Notes: generated by a model not told the origin, from the sequence alone. Positions 1-5,898 are shown, counted from the stretch's first letter. The stretch is 6,005 bases of DNA from Synergistaceae bacterium (GCA_031290815.1 JAISLO010000054.1:1-6005), one strand, 5' to 3'. Translations and numbers: made by a program.

Positions 1-424
1 CCGGAACGCCCTCTAGCAGAGACGTTATCTTGGCGTCGAGCCCCCTCGAGTCCGACTCGAACCAGCCGTCAACCGGCGGACTCAGGTTTGGAATCGTGAG
101 AACGACCTTCCACCTGGGAGCCCTCGCGCGCTTCTCCAGGGCGATCCGTACGTCAGTGCCTGTCCACGAAATGCTCCTCACGCTGTAACCCGAGAGAAGC
201 TTGTCTGCGACTACCTTGAGGAGGGACTCCTTATATGACGGCGGCTCCTCCGGTGGAATATGGTCATAGACAGCCCCAAGACTTCTCTCCGCTCCGGCAG
301 TGAGCCAGGGGTTCAGCCCCTCCACGCTCACCGCTGCCATGAGAGGAGAGGCCTGGGCGAGGAAAAAGAGAAAAAATAGGGCCGCCGCAACAACAAACGG
401 AGTTGCGACGGGACGAACAGCCAC
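1..424 (-). CDS. Unrecognised exported protein, 3' end missing (left window edge)
   Basis: An open frame runs off the left edge, so only about 141 N-terminal residues are visible. I place the start at GTG 422-424. From there the protein opens as a classic signal peptide: a short n-region with one Arg, a long hydrophobic stretch (about residues 10-24, rich in Val, Ala, Leu and Phe), then small residues suitable for cleavage near residues 24-31. The next ATG (338-340) would remove this signal, and the ribosome-binding site for GTG is poor, so the start is uncertain. The frame stays open upstream into the end of bamA, where a TTG at 476-478 is another option. The mature part is mixed alpha/beta-looking, with a Pro/Glu patch near residues 57-62 and alternating basic/hydrophobic segments near 81-111. 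I recognise no family. It lies 37 bp after bamA, so it is probably co-transcribed and acts in the periplasm or outer membrane. Confidence 0.68.
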   Translation of the reverse strand, partial: MAVRPVATPFVVAAALFFLFFLAQASPLMAAVSVEGLNPWLTAGAERSLGAVYDHIPPEEPPSYKESLLKVVADKLLSGYSVRSISWTGTDVRIALEKRARAPRWKVVLTIPNLSPPVDGWFESDSRGLDAKITSLLEGVP

Positions 425-461
425 AACTCCACGGATATATTCGAAACGTACCTGGGCCCTC

Positions 462-2411
462 CTAGAACATCTCGCCAAATCCGAAGTGCACCCTCGATTC
501 CTCGTCACCCTGGGCGAAATCGAGCCTGAGATTGCCCAGGGGCGTGCGAACCCTAACCCCCATGCCGTATGATTCCGCAAGGTCGCCGAAGTCGAAATCC
601 TCTCCCCTGTAGCTGTCCCACACCTTTCCGGTGTCGTAGAAAAGCACCAGGGACGCGCTCTTGTGAACAGGCAGACGCATCTCCGCGTTGAACAGAAAGA
701 TCTGATCTCCCCGGAAGCGTTTGTCCTTGTACCCCCGAAGCGTGTTGTCTCCGCCGATCGTATAATCGACGGCCCAGGGCAGATAACCGTCGGCGTCCCC
801 CGCGATGAGGCGGGCCGCGAGTATGGGCGGTATGTCGTCAACGGTAAAGTTCCGCTCGAACATCTCCGTCAGCATACTGAGTGAGACGTAGTAACGCAGT
901 TCCAGCCAGTACTTCCAATAAGACCAATCGCTGTTCAGCGCCTCCATGCCCTTTTCGACGTTGATCGCCTCGACGTCTCCCTTTGGATACGACGTATAGG
1001 GATCCATGTTGTCCCTCGTTATTCTTCCAGTTATCATGAAGTTTCTTCCGCTTTCCATCTCCTCCAGCTGCGGCTGTGTGGGAGACGCTCCCTCTTGCGG
1101 CGCTATGTCGACGTTCTGCCACTCCGTCGTGAGGTACCAGCTGAACTTCGACCGCTCCGAGAACTTCCGGCCCGCTCCAATATACACGCCCTCCCTGTCC
1201 TCGTTGTAGTCGAACTGGTACGCGTCATCGTCGTAATACGCCAGATCGTCCCAGGCGCGCTTATATGCCCCGACCTTCCAGGCGAACACCTTGTGATCCA
1301 TGTACGGCTGCTCGAGGGTAAGCCAATACTGTTCCCTGTCCCCAAGGTCAAAGCCTATACCAAATCTCTCCCCTCGTCCTCCCCAGTTGCTGTCGTTGTA
1401 TGACAGTCCGCCGCTGAACCCGCTCTGGGTTCCGTAGCCAACCGATATGCCGATGCGGCCGGTCTTTGCCTCCACCACGGTGAGGATGAGGTTTATTATC
1501 TCGGGCGATTCCGCAGGCTCGAAGCCGACGTTGACATCCTCGAAGTACCCCGAGCCCTGAAGCTTGCTCAACGTATACCGCAGCCTGGTCGCGTTGAAGA
1601 AGTCCCCTTCCTTGACGCTGAGCTGACGCTCTATCACGTAGGTCTTAGTCCTCTTGTTTCCCTGGATTATTATCTCGCCCAGCTTGGGCTCGGATATGTA
1701 CACGTTGACCACAGTGCCTTCGATCTGAACATCGTTGACGCGAGCCATGACGTATCCGTCCTGCTGATATTTCTCCTTTACGCGCTGCAGGTCATTTCGG
1801 AAGAAGACGCGGTTGAATATCATCCCGGGCTTGGTAAAGCAGATCTCCTTCAATGTATCGGAGGAATATATTTCGTTGCCGAAGAATTTTATGTCCTCTA
1901 TCGACGGGTTCTCGACAACCGTGAATATGACGTTCGAGCCGCCGCTCTCATCCACTATTCTGTAGTCGACGGTCGAGAAGAATCCCAACTCGAATATAGC
2001 GTCAGCGTCCTTTCCAAGCCTGTTCTGGTCCATCGGCGAACCGACCTTGGATGTGACGACCGAGAGGATGTAATCTTTGTTAACCTCAGAGTTTCCCTCG
2101 ACAGAAACGGAGAGAAGCGGGAGGGATTGAAACACCGGCCTCCTGCCGCCCCTTTCCCTCGGTCTGCCGTCTGAAAGCGGTTCAGGCTCGTTCCGGGACA
2201 TCTCGGAGGTGTCTATGTCAGGCACCGGCTTTCTCTCGGCCTCTGGGTTTCCGATGACTATCGGAACGCCGCCGATTTCGCTCTCGTCGGCGGCCTCGCT
2301 CGTCGCCGGTTGGACCAGGAACGCCATCGACATCAGAACCGCGGCTGCGCACGCACGCCTCCACCCCCGGAAACATCCAGAATCAACGCCACAATTCAAA
2401 TTAAAGCGCAA
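462..2411 (-). CDS. bamA: BamA, outer membrane protein assembly factor (three-POTRA form)
   Basis: BamA is the central barrel of the machine that folds and inserts beta-barrel proteins into the outer membrane. The 649-residue protein starts at TTG 2409-2411; a GGGAG site lies 10 nt upstream and an in-frame TGA just upstream rules out a longer start. Residues 1-41 form a signal peptide (Arg pair near 18-19, hydrophobic 20-33, cleavage near SEA-A). Residues about 42-95 are a Pro/Glu/Arg-rich linker. Three POTRA domains follow at roughly 97-168, 169-242 and 243-316, each opening with a strand and a G-N turn (EGNSEV, FGNEIY, QGNKRT). From about 318 to the end is the 16-stranded barrel. It contains the conserved loop-6 motif as LRGY (558-561) after GGDN, and ends in the C-terminal beta-signal with final Phe (VHFGFGEMF). 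E. coli BamA has five POTRA domains and about 810 residues, so this form is short but intact. It lies 50 bp after the membrane-protein gene. Confidence 0.97.
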   Translation of the reverse strand: MRFNLNCGVDSGCFRGWRRACAAAVLMSMAFLVQPATSEAADESEIGGVPIVIGNPEAERKPVPDIDTSEMSRNEPEPLSDGRPRERGGRRPVFQSLPLLSVSVEGNSEVNKDYILSVVTSKVGSPMDQNRLGKDADAIFELGFFSTVDYRIVDESGGSNVIFTVVENPSIEDIKFFGNEIYSSDTLKEICFTKPGMIFNRVFFRNDLQRVKEKYQQDGYVMARVNDVQIEGTVVNVYISEPKLGEIIIQGNKRTKTYVIERQLSVKEGDFFNATRLRYTLSKLQGSGYFEDVNVGFEPAESPEIINLILTVVEAKTGRIGISVGYGTQSGFSGGLSYNDSNWGGRGERFGIGFDLGDREQYWLTLEQPYMDHKVFAWKVGAYKRAWDDLAYYDDDAYQFDYNEDREGVYIGAGRKFSERSKFSWYLTTEWQNVDIAPQEGASPTQPQLEEMESGRNFMITGRITRDNMDPYTSYPKGDVEAINVEKGMEALNSDWSYWKYWLELRYYVSLSMLTEMFERNFTVDDIPPILAARLIAGDADGYLPWAVDYTIGGDNTLRGYKDKRFRGDQIFLFNAEMRLPVHKSASLVLFYDTGKVWDSYRGEDFDFGDLAESYGMGVRVRTPLGNLRLDFAQGDEESRVHFGFGEMF

Positions 2412-2461
2412 TACAAATCATCTCCCACCGTACGTCTCTTCATACTATGTGCCTTAACCGC

Positions 2462-3151
2462 CTACGGGTATACGCTCACCGCGCGCTCTGAAACCCGAAG
2501 AGCCCTCTGTCCAACCTGGATGAGCGATATCACGTCATCCGCCGACGGTTCGCGCTGCTCCGGCGCTTCCTTGACCGGCTGGGTCTCAGCAACCCTCCGT
2601 TGCAATTCCGTAGAAGCCGCGACTTTCGCGACCGTCCGCCGAGGCACTTCGGTCGGCGTCGTTTCAGCCTCACGGCCAACCTTCGTCCCGTCAGTCTGAG
2701 CGGACACATCCACAACCGCAGCGTTTAAATCCTCATACGGAGCCGCCGATCCTTTGTTCCCTCCGCTCAAAGTCAGTTTCAGCGCGTTCAAGATCTCTCC
2801 CTCGCTGACTGTCAAAAGCTCAGCCGGCTCTTCGGAAAAAAACTCCCGCGGCCTGTCCTGATCGAGCGAGATCGGAAGCACTGACGACATGATTATGAGC
2901 GTGACAATGGACAACACCCTGATCCCGGCCAGAAAACACGCCGCCAAGGGCTTTCGCTCGGCGGGGTTTGCCTCGTTCCCCACAGTCCGCCACAGATCCT
3001 CACGCAACCCCTTGGTCTCGGCCTCCATGCACTCCATCTCCATGAGGGCCGAACTCCACGCTCCGCAGCCGCACGCCGACATAAGCCGTCTCAGCCAGCG
3101 CTCAATCCTCCTCAACCGTCTGTCGAATGACGCAACTCCTTTTTCTTCCAC
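2462..3151 (-). CDS. Unrecognised single-pass membrane protein; candidate anti-sigma factor
   Basis: A 229-residue protein starting at GTG 3149-3151, with a strong GGAGGTG site at 3159-3165. I do not recognise the family. Residues 1-68 are charged and strongly basic at first (RRLRRIERWLRR at 11-22), with a C-x-C pair (27, 29), Cys 41, and a Glu/Met-rich helix leading to EDLW (51-54). Residues about 69-95 form one hydrophobic helix. The positive-inside rule puts the N-terminus in the cytoplasm and the remaining ~130 residues in the periplasm. That tail is low-complexity in the middle (Thr, Glu, Pro, Arg, about 150-205) and ends in a possible short helix. Cytoplasmic domain, one helix and periplasmic tail is the outline of a transmembrane anti-sigma factor, and the gene starts 48 bp after a sigma-factor gene. 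I see no clear HxxxCxxC zinc motif, so this role is inferred from topology and context only. Some other envelope-anchored scaffold is possible. Confidence 0.85.
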   Translation of the reverse strand: MEEKGVASFDRRLRRIERWLRRLMSACGCGAWSSALMEMECMEAETKGLREDLWRTVGNEANPAERKPLAACFLAGIRVLSIVTLIIMSSVLPISLDQDRPREFFSEEPAELLTVSEGEILNALKLTLSGGNKGSAAPYEDLNAAVVDVSAQTDGTKVGREAETTPTEVPRRTVAKVAASTELQRRVAETQPVKEAPEQREPSADDVISLIQVGQRALRVSERAVSVYP

Positions 3152-3199
3152 CTTGCCACACCTCCGGCATCAACAGCAAACTCAATAAATTTTCACATG

Positions 3200-3787
3200 T
3201 CAGGCCTCGGATGTGGCATCCCCCCTGGCGAACCAGCATCGCAGCCGGGAAATTGCCTTGCGTTGAAGCCTGTATACGTGACTCACTCCAACGCCCTGTT
3301 CGACGGCTACTTCGGCCGCCCGCCGTCCCTCTATGACCAGTGAGCTTATGACTTCCTTCTCCTTGCGGGGAAGGTGTTCGAATCCTTCTTTTATGGCGAG
3401 CTGCCACTCGATCTTGTCGATGTCCGCCTCAAAGGAATCAGCCCTCTCCAGAAACTCGTCCTCCACAGGCCTCGGGGCTTTTGCCTCCGAGCGCTGGAGG
3501 AAATTGACCATCCTGCCGCGCACCTTGTAATACGCATATGTTATAAATCTGTTGCTGCGGCTGACGTCAAAATTGTCCACCGCCGAGATGAGGCCCACCA
3601 TGCCCTCCTGAACGAGATCGGGATAAGAGTTGTACGGCGCTCTGAATTTTTGGGCCAGCCAGAAGACCATTGGTCTGTACGCCATTATTATTCTCTCTCT
3701 CGACTCGTCGTCTCCGACGCCGACCAAATCCCACAGCATTCTCTCCTCTGCCGGGTCCATCGATGAGACGCTTTTTTCGTCCCTCAC
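3200..3787 (-). CDS. Sigma-70 family RNA polymerase sigma factor (short, non-ECF-like)
   Basis: This protein should direct RNA polymerase to an alternative promoter set. I chose GTG 3785-3787 (195 residues) because a near-perfect GGGAGGTG site lies at 3793-3800, 5-7 nt upstream. The longer GTG at 3812-3814 has its AAGGA only 2 nt away and adds nine residues. Sigma region 2 spans about residues 28-100: region 2.1 (AYRPMVFWLAQKF), the polymerase-binding DLVQEGMVGLISAVDNFD, then the -10-recognition segment NRFITYAYYKVRGRMVNFLQ. Region 4 spans about 136-187, with LPRKEKEVISSLVIEG and a helix-turn-helix ending VSHVYRLQRKAISRLR. Region 1.1 is absent and region 3 is reduced to a ~35-residue acidic linker. 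The ITYAYYKVRG block looks more like the FliA/SigF-type group than ECF sigmas; subgroup assignment is tentative. It is the first gene of the operon leading to bamA. Confidence 0.93.
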   Translation of the reverse strand: MRDEKSVSSMDPAEERMLWDLVGVGDDESRERIIMAYRPMVFWLAQKFRAPYNSYPDLVQEGMVGLISAVDNFDVSRSNRFITYAYYKVRGRMVNFLQRSEAKAPRPVEDEFLERADSFEADIDKIEWQLAIKEGFEHLPRKEKEVISSLVIEGRRAAEVAVEQGVGVSHVYRLQRKAISRLRCWFARGDATSEA

Positions 3788-3936
3788 GCCAGCACCTCCC
3801 GCTTTTCGGCACACAATCCTTCATGAAGGCTGATTAATCGTAACTGGTTGGTCCCGCGCAGTAAAGGTTTAAAACCCGACACAGCCTGCACTTTAAAACG
3901 GCCGACTCGTATCTTGTCGATTTAATCAACACCTTC
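3788..3936 (-). other. Long 5' leader of the sigma-factor operon with palindromes
   Basis: This stretch between the inferred transcription start and the chosen start codon has no gene. It contains a perfect 12-bp palindrome CCTTCATGAAGG (3818-3829) about 31 bp before the start codon, and a GGTTT-A-AAACC inverted repeat (3866-3876). Neither resembles a riboswitch I know. The strong ribosome-binding site lies at 3793-3800. Whether the leader is regulatory is inference. Confidence 0.35.
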
Positions 3937-3942
3937 CAGCGT

Positions 3943-3971
3943 ATCATAACACATTACGCATCGCCTGTGAA
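3943..3971 (-). promoter_or_regulatory. Sigma-70-type promoter for the sigma factor - bamA operon
   Basis: On the minus strand TTCACA (3966-3971, 5 of 6 match to the -35 consensus) and TATGAT (3943-3948, 5 of 6 match to the -10 consensus) are separated by exactly 17 bp. The -35 box begins about 9 bp past the phosphatase stop codon. Transcription would start near 3936, giving a leader of roughly 150 nt before the sigma-factor start. I saw no terminator between the phosphatase gene and this promoter, so read-through may add to expression. The match is to the housekeeping consensus; it does not show whether the encoded sigma factor also controls itself. Confidence 0.65.
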
Positions 3972-3980
3972 CGACCCGGG

Positions 3981-4667
3981 CTACAGCGGAAAAGAGAGGG
4001 CCTCGGCGGATCTCTCGTCGAGCGCCCTGCAGTGATGGGTGTCGTTCAGCGTATGCAGCGACGGTCTGCCCCCCCATATATCGACTACGGTTATAGAGCA
4101 GTTATCCATGCGCATCCTCCATGTGATGTTCATATCGTCAAATTTCATCATTACGGCGAGCAGCGCTCTCAGACTGCCGCCGTGCGCTATGACGAACGTA
4201 ACTTCGCCCGGCATCCCGGACTCGATCAGGTTGCGCGCCGCTCGGGACACCCTGTTTATTACATCCTCCAGAGCCTCTCCCTCGCTAGGCATGACCGAGA
4301 AGGGCGCTGCGCGCCACATGACGAGCTTCTCTCCGTCAAGCGCTTTCACTTCGTCTGGTGTCAGTCCCTCCCATATGCCAAAGCATATCTCGCGAAGATC
4401 GGGGGTTTTCTCTATCTCAACGCTGCTGTCGTTATGCTCCATTATTATACGCGCGGTTTCGTAAGCGCGGGACAGCGGACTCGACACGACGCGCGCCGGG
4501 ATAGTAGTTCTCAGTCTCACGCCGAGTTTGCGTGCCTGTTCCCGACCGTTTTCGCAGAGCTCTGTATCGGAACTGCCCTGGTATCTGAACGACTTATTCC
4601 AAATCGTTTCGCCGTGTCTTATCAAAAAAAATCTGTGGCGGCTCTCTCTGTTCATTCGATGCCCCAT
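3981..4667 (-). CDS. Histidine phosphatase, phosphoglycerate mutase superfamily (CobC/GpmB-like)
   Basis: A 228-residue member of the branch-1 histidine phosphatase superfamily, which transfers phosphate through a phosphohistidine. Catalytic features are in place: the LIRHGET motif at 15-21 with Arg17 and nucleophile His18, the second phosphate-binding Arg67 in SPLSRAYETA, the acid/base Glu93 in LREICFGIWEG, and His162 in VIAHGG. The PSEGE segment (127-131) matches the place where CobC-like phosphatases have a P-x-GE motif. Sequence alone does not separate alpha-ribazole phosphatase, phosphoserine phosphatase or a general sugar-phosphate phosphatase, so I give no symbol. No cobalamin gene is nearby. 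The start is ambiguous: ATG 4665-4667 has AGGGG directly abutting it, while the ATG at 4653-4655 (224 residues) has GGGG 6 nt upstream and may be the true start. It appears to have its own transcription unit after the rpsD terminator. The role is cytoplasmic, as there is no signal peptide. Confidence 0.93.
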   Translation of the reverse strand: MGHRMNRESRHRFFLIRHGETIWNKSFRYQGSSDTELCENGREQARKLGVRLRTTIPARVVSSPLSRAYETARIIMEHNDSSVEIEKTPDLREICFGIWEGLTPDEVKALDGEKLVMWRAAPFSVMPSEGEALEDVINRVSRAARNLIESGMPGEVTFVIAHGGSLRALLAVMMKFDDMNITWRMRMDNCSITVVDIWGGRPSLHTLNDTHHCRALDERSAEALSFPL

Positions 4668-4699
4668 CCCCTGGAATCATGTTTGTGCATAGTAATTCG

Positions 4700-4714
4700 C
4701 ATCCGACTCGGATG
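4700..4714. promoter_or_regulatory. 15-bp palindrome upstream of the phosphatase gene; candidate operator
   Basis: CATCCGA-C-TCGGATG is a perfect 7-bp inverted repeat around one central base, ending 33 bp before the ATG at 4665-4667. It lies between the rpsD terminator and the phosphatase start, where the gene's promoter must be, although I found only weak promoter boxes there (for example TATACA on the minus strand near 4735-4740). A second perfect palindrome, TGGTT-A-AACCA, lies at 4747-4757. Binding of a dimeric regulator is plausible but unproven. Confidence 0.35.
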
Positions 4715-4824
4715 TTATCATCAACTTCCACTTATGTATAGCCGCGTGGTTAAACCATTTTAAAGTCAGGCAGCTGAAGGGTAAAGAGTTGAAATCCAGC
4801 CGGACAAAAAAGGAGAGAGCAAAT

Positions 4825-4853
4825 AAAAAAACAGAGCCCTGGCGCGGGCTCTG
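4825..4853 (-). terminator. Intrinsic terminator of rpsD
   Basis: Read on the minus strand, a perfect 8-bp GC-rich stem (CAGAGCCC at 4846-4853 pairing with GGGCTCTG at 4832-4839) encloses a 6-nt loop. Seven consecutive T residues (4825-4831) follow immediately. It lies 33 bp after the rpsD stop codon, so rpsD ends as its own transcription unit and the phosphatase gene needs a separate promoter. Confidence 0.93.
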
Positions 4854-4885
4854 CCTCGATTGATCTCTGAAGTTATTCCAGACGC

Positions 4886-5488
4886 CTACTTGGAGAACAA
4901 CTCGACTACAAGTATCTCGTTCACGTCGACCGGGATCTCGTTGCGCAGCGGTTCCCTGGTCAATGTCCCGCTGAACTGCTCCAGGTTTTTCTCTATGAAA
5001 GGAACCTCAAAACTTCTCAGATCCTGGAAGTTCGTCCTGAACTGCTCGTTTTCGCGGGATTTTTCACAAAGCGAGATCACGTCGCCAGGTCTGCACGAGT
5101 ACGACGGGATGTCGACCTTGCGTCCGTTGACGAGGACGTGCCCGTGATTCACTATCTGGCGGGACTGACGGATGGACCGCCCAAAACCGATACGATAGAC
5201 GATGTTGTCCAACCGGCACTCGAGTCCCTTCAACATCGCGACGCCAGTCGCCTCGGAACTCTTCTGGCCTCGCTCGTAATAGCGCACGAACTGACGTTCC
5301 AGGACTCCGTAATAGGCCTTGATCTTCTGTTTTTCCATCAGCTGAAGTCCGTACTCGGACGTCTTCTTGCCTGCGCGGCCGGCCTTCTGTGCCTGACCGC
5401 TGACCCTCTTCAGGGCCTTGGGGTGGTTGTAAACATTAACGCCCAGCCGGCGGCAAAGCTTGAATCTGGGCTCCCTTCTGGTTGCCAT
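4886..5488 (-). CDS. rpsD: 30S ribosomal protein S4
   Basis: S4 binds the 5' domain of 16S rRNA early in 30S assembly and helps form the mRNA entry site. In some bacteria it also represses its own translation. The 200-residue length is normal. The N-terminal S4 region (1-90) carries a basic opening (FKLCRRLGVNVY) and the expected KQKIKAYYGVLERQF segment. The S4 RNA-binding domain follows at about 91-140 with the family signature (RLDNIVYRIGFGRSIRQSRQ, then HGHVLVNGRKVDIPSY). The cysteine cluster of zinc-binding S4 proteins is absent; only one Cys lies in the N-terminal part, so this is the zinc-free form. ATG 5486-5488 is preceded by GAGGGAG 7 nt upstream. The gene is solitary, with no rpsM, rpsK, rpoA or rplQ beside it, and has its own terminator. 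Confidence 0.98.
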   Translation of the reverse strand: MATRREPRFKLCRRLGVNVYNHPKALKRVSGQAQKAGRAGKKTSEYGLQLMEKQKIKAYYGVLERQFVRYYERGQKSSEATGVAMLKGLECRLDNIVYRIGFGRSIRQSRQIVNHGHVLVNGRKVDIPSYSCRPGDVISLCEKSRENEQFRTNFQDLRSFEVPFIEKNLEQFSGTLTREPLRNEIPVDVNEILVVELFSK

Positions 5489-5524
5489 GACGACACTCCC
5501 TCGACATATAATTTAATATATTCC

Positions 5525-5554
5525 GGGAACCAACGGTCCGATGACCTCAGTCCC
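5525..5554 (-). promoter_or_regulatory. Possible hairpin in the rpsD leader
   Basis: Between the candidate promoter and the ribosome-binding site, the RNA can form an inner stem GGTC-ATCG-GACC (5535-5546). An outer 5-bp stem with one bulged base (GGGAC at 5550-5554 with GTTCCC at 5525-5530) encloses it. S4 of other bacteria represses its own mRNA through structured leaders, so this could be an autoregulatory site. The helices are short and may be chance. Confidence 0.25.
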
Positions 5555-5564
5555 TTTTATTCAG

Positions 5565-5804
5565 CTAAAAGATTCTACCACCGAGAAGTAAAAAAGTAAA
5601 TAATCCAAAAAAGCCAGGTGGGTGTCCAAAAAAGCCAAGCTGGGACAGGGCAAACGCATCAAAATACTGATCAATATAGACAAAGAGACCGGAAGTGTTG
5701 ATAACGATAAATATAAAAACATAAAAGCGGAATTTTTTTGTTGGATATTCTGGCGATAGTATTATGTGCTGTGTTCTGCTGAGCCAAAGAAGAAGTTTTT
5801 TCAT
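5565..5804 (-). CDS. Dubious short ORF, hydrophobic, AT-rich
   Basis: A 79-residue frame from ATG 5802-5804 to a TAG at 5565. It encodes a Lys-rich start (MKKLLLWL) and two hydrophobic stretches (about 26-45 and 53-76), so it could be a small two-helix membrane protein. Against this, I see no Shine-Dalgarno sequence, the codons are far more AT-rich than in neighbouring genes, and the end overlaps the likely rpsD promoter. The C-terminal GFFG repeats merely reflect the 13-bp direct repeat beneath it. I do not recognise it, and it is probably non-coding or a remnant. Confidence 0.18.
   Translation of the reverse strand: MKKLLLWLSRTQHIILSPEYPTKKFRFYVFIFIVINTSGLFVYIDQYFDAFALSQLGFFGHPPGFFGLFTFLLLGGRIF
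5572..5600 (-). promoter_or_regulatory. Candidate promoter for rpsD
   Basis: On the minus strand TTTACT (5595-5600, 4 of 6 match to the -35 consensus) and TAGAAT (5572-5577, 5 of 6 match to the -10 consensus) are spaced by 17 bp. Transcription would begin near 5565, giving a leader of about 77 nt. Another pair closer to the gene (TTGGTT at 5528-5533 and TATATG at 5505-5510) fits the consensus less well and would start transcription inside the ribosome-binding site. Confidence 0.4.
5604..5637. repeat. 13-bp direct repeat in AT-rich intergenic DNA
   Basis: TCCAAAAAAGCCA occurs at 5604-5616 and again, identically, at 5625-5637, a 21-bp period. The bases after each copy are also similar (GGTGGG and AGCTGGG), so the true unit is about 21 bp in two imperfect tandem copies. 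It lies just upstream of the candidate rpsD -35 box. Confidence 0.6.
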
Positions 5805-5832
5805 ACTTTTGGAAAATTACCAAACAACATAC

Positions 5833-5863
5833 TATCTCACGATACCGATAAAATCGTGGGATA
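5833..5863. repeat. Inverted repeat, 11-bp arms
   Basis: TATCTCACGAT (5833-5843) and ATCGTGGGATA (5853-5863) match as inverted arms at 10 of 11 positions, with a 9-base spacer. As plus-strand RNA the one mismatch is a G-U pair; on the minus strand it is an A-C mismatch. No convincing T-run follows on either strand, so it is a weak terminator at best. It lies 36 bp past the stop of the partial frame at the right edge, and could instead be a protein-binding site or the remnant of a mobile element end. Confidence 0.4.
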
Positions 5864-5898
5864 TTGATCTTCTTGCCAGGATTGTTAGTTCAGATACA

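Noticed and set aside
46..60. Perfect 15-bp palindrome TCGAGTCCGACTCGA
   Set aside because: It falls inside the exported-protein coding frame and is explained by consecutive Glu-Ser-Asp-Ser-Arg codons. There is no promoter context.
3102..3407. 101-codon minus-strand ORF between the sigma factor and membrane protein genes
   Set aside because: It overlaps both genes in another frame, is Arg/Gly/Ser-rich without domain features, and its neighbours have good ribosome-binding sites in the chosen frames.
3812..3814. Longer GTG start for the sigma factor (204 residues)
   Set aside because: Its AAGGA is only 2 nt away, whereas the GTG at 3785-3787 has a near-perfect Shine-Dalgarno site at ideal distance.
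4032..4763. 243-codon plus-strand ORF opposite the phosphatase gene
   Set aside because: It lies antisense to a gene with all catalytic motifs in place, and its translation resembles no protein I know. It is a shadow frame of a GC-rich gene.
5525..5560. Possible plus-strand terminator (hairpin followed by CCCTTTTATT)
   Set aside because: The stem is short and bulged, and no plus-strand gene ends before it.
5138..5599. 153-codon plus-strand ORF opposite rpsD
   Set aside because: It is antisense to the unmistakable S4 gene and has no recognisable domain, so it is a shadow frame.
5604..5637. CRISPR-like repeat
   Set aside because: There are only two short copies with an 8-bp spacer and no cas genes, so it is not an array.
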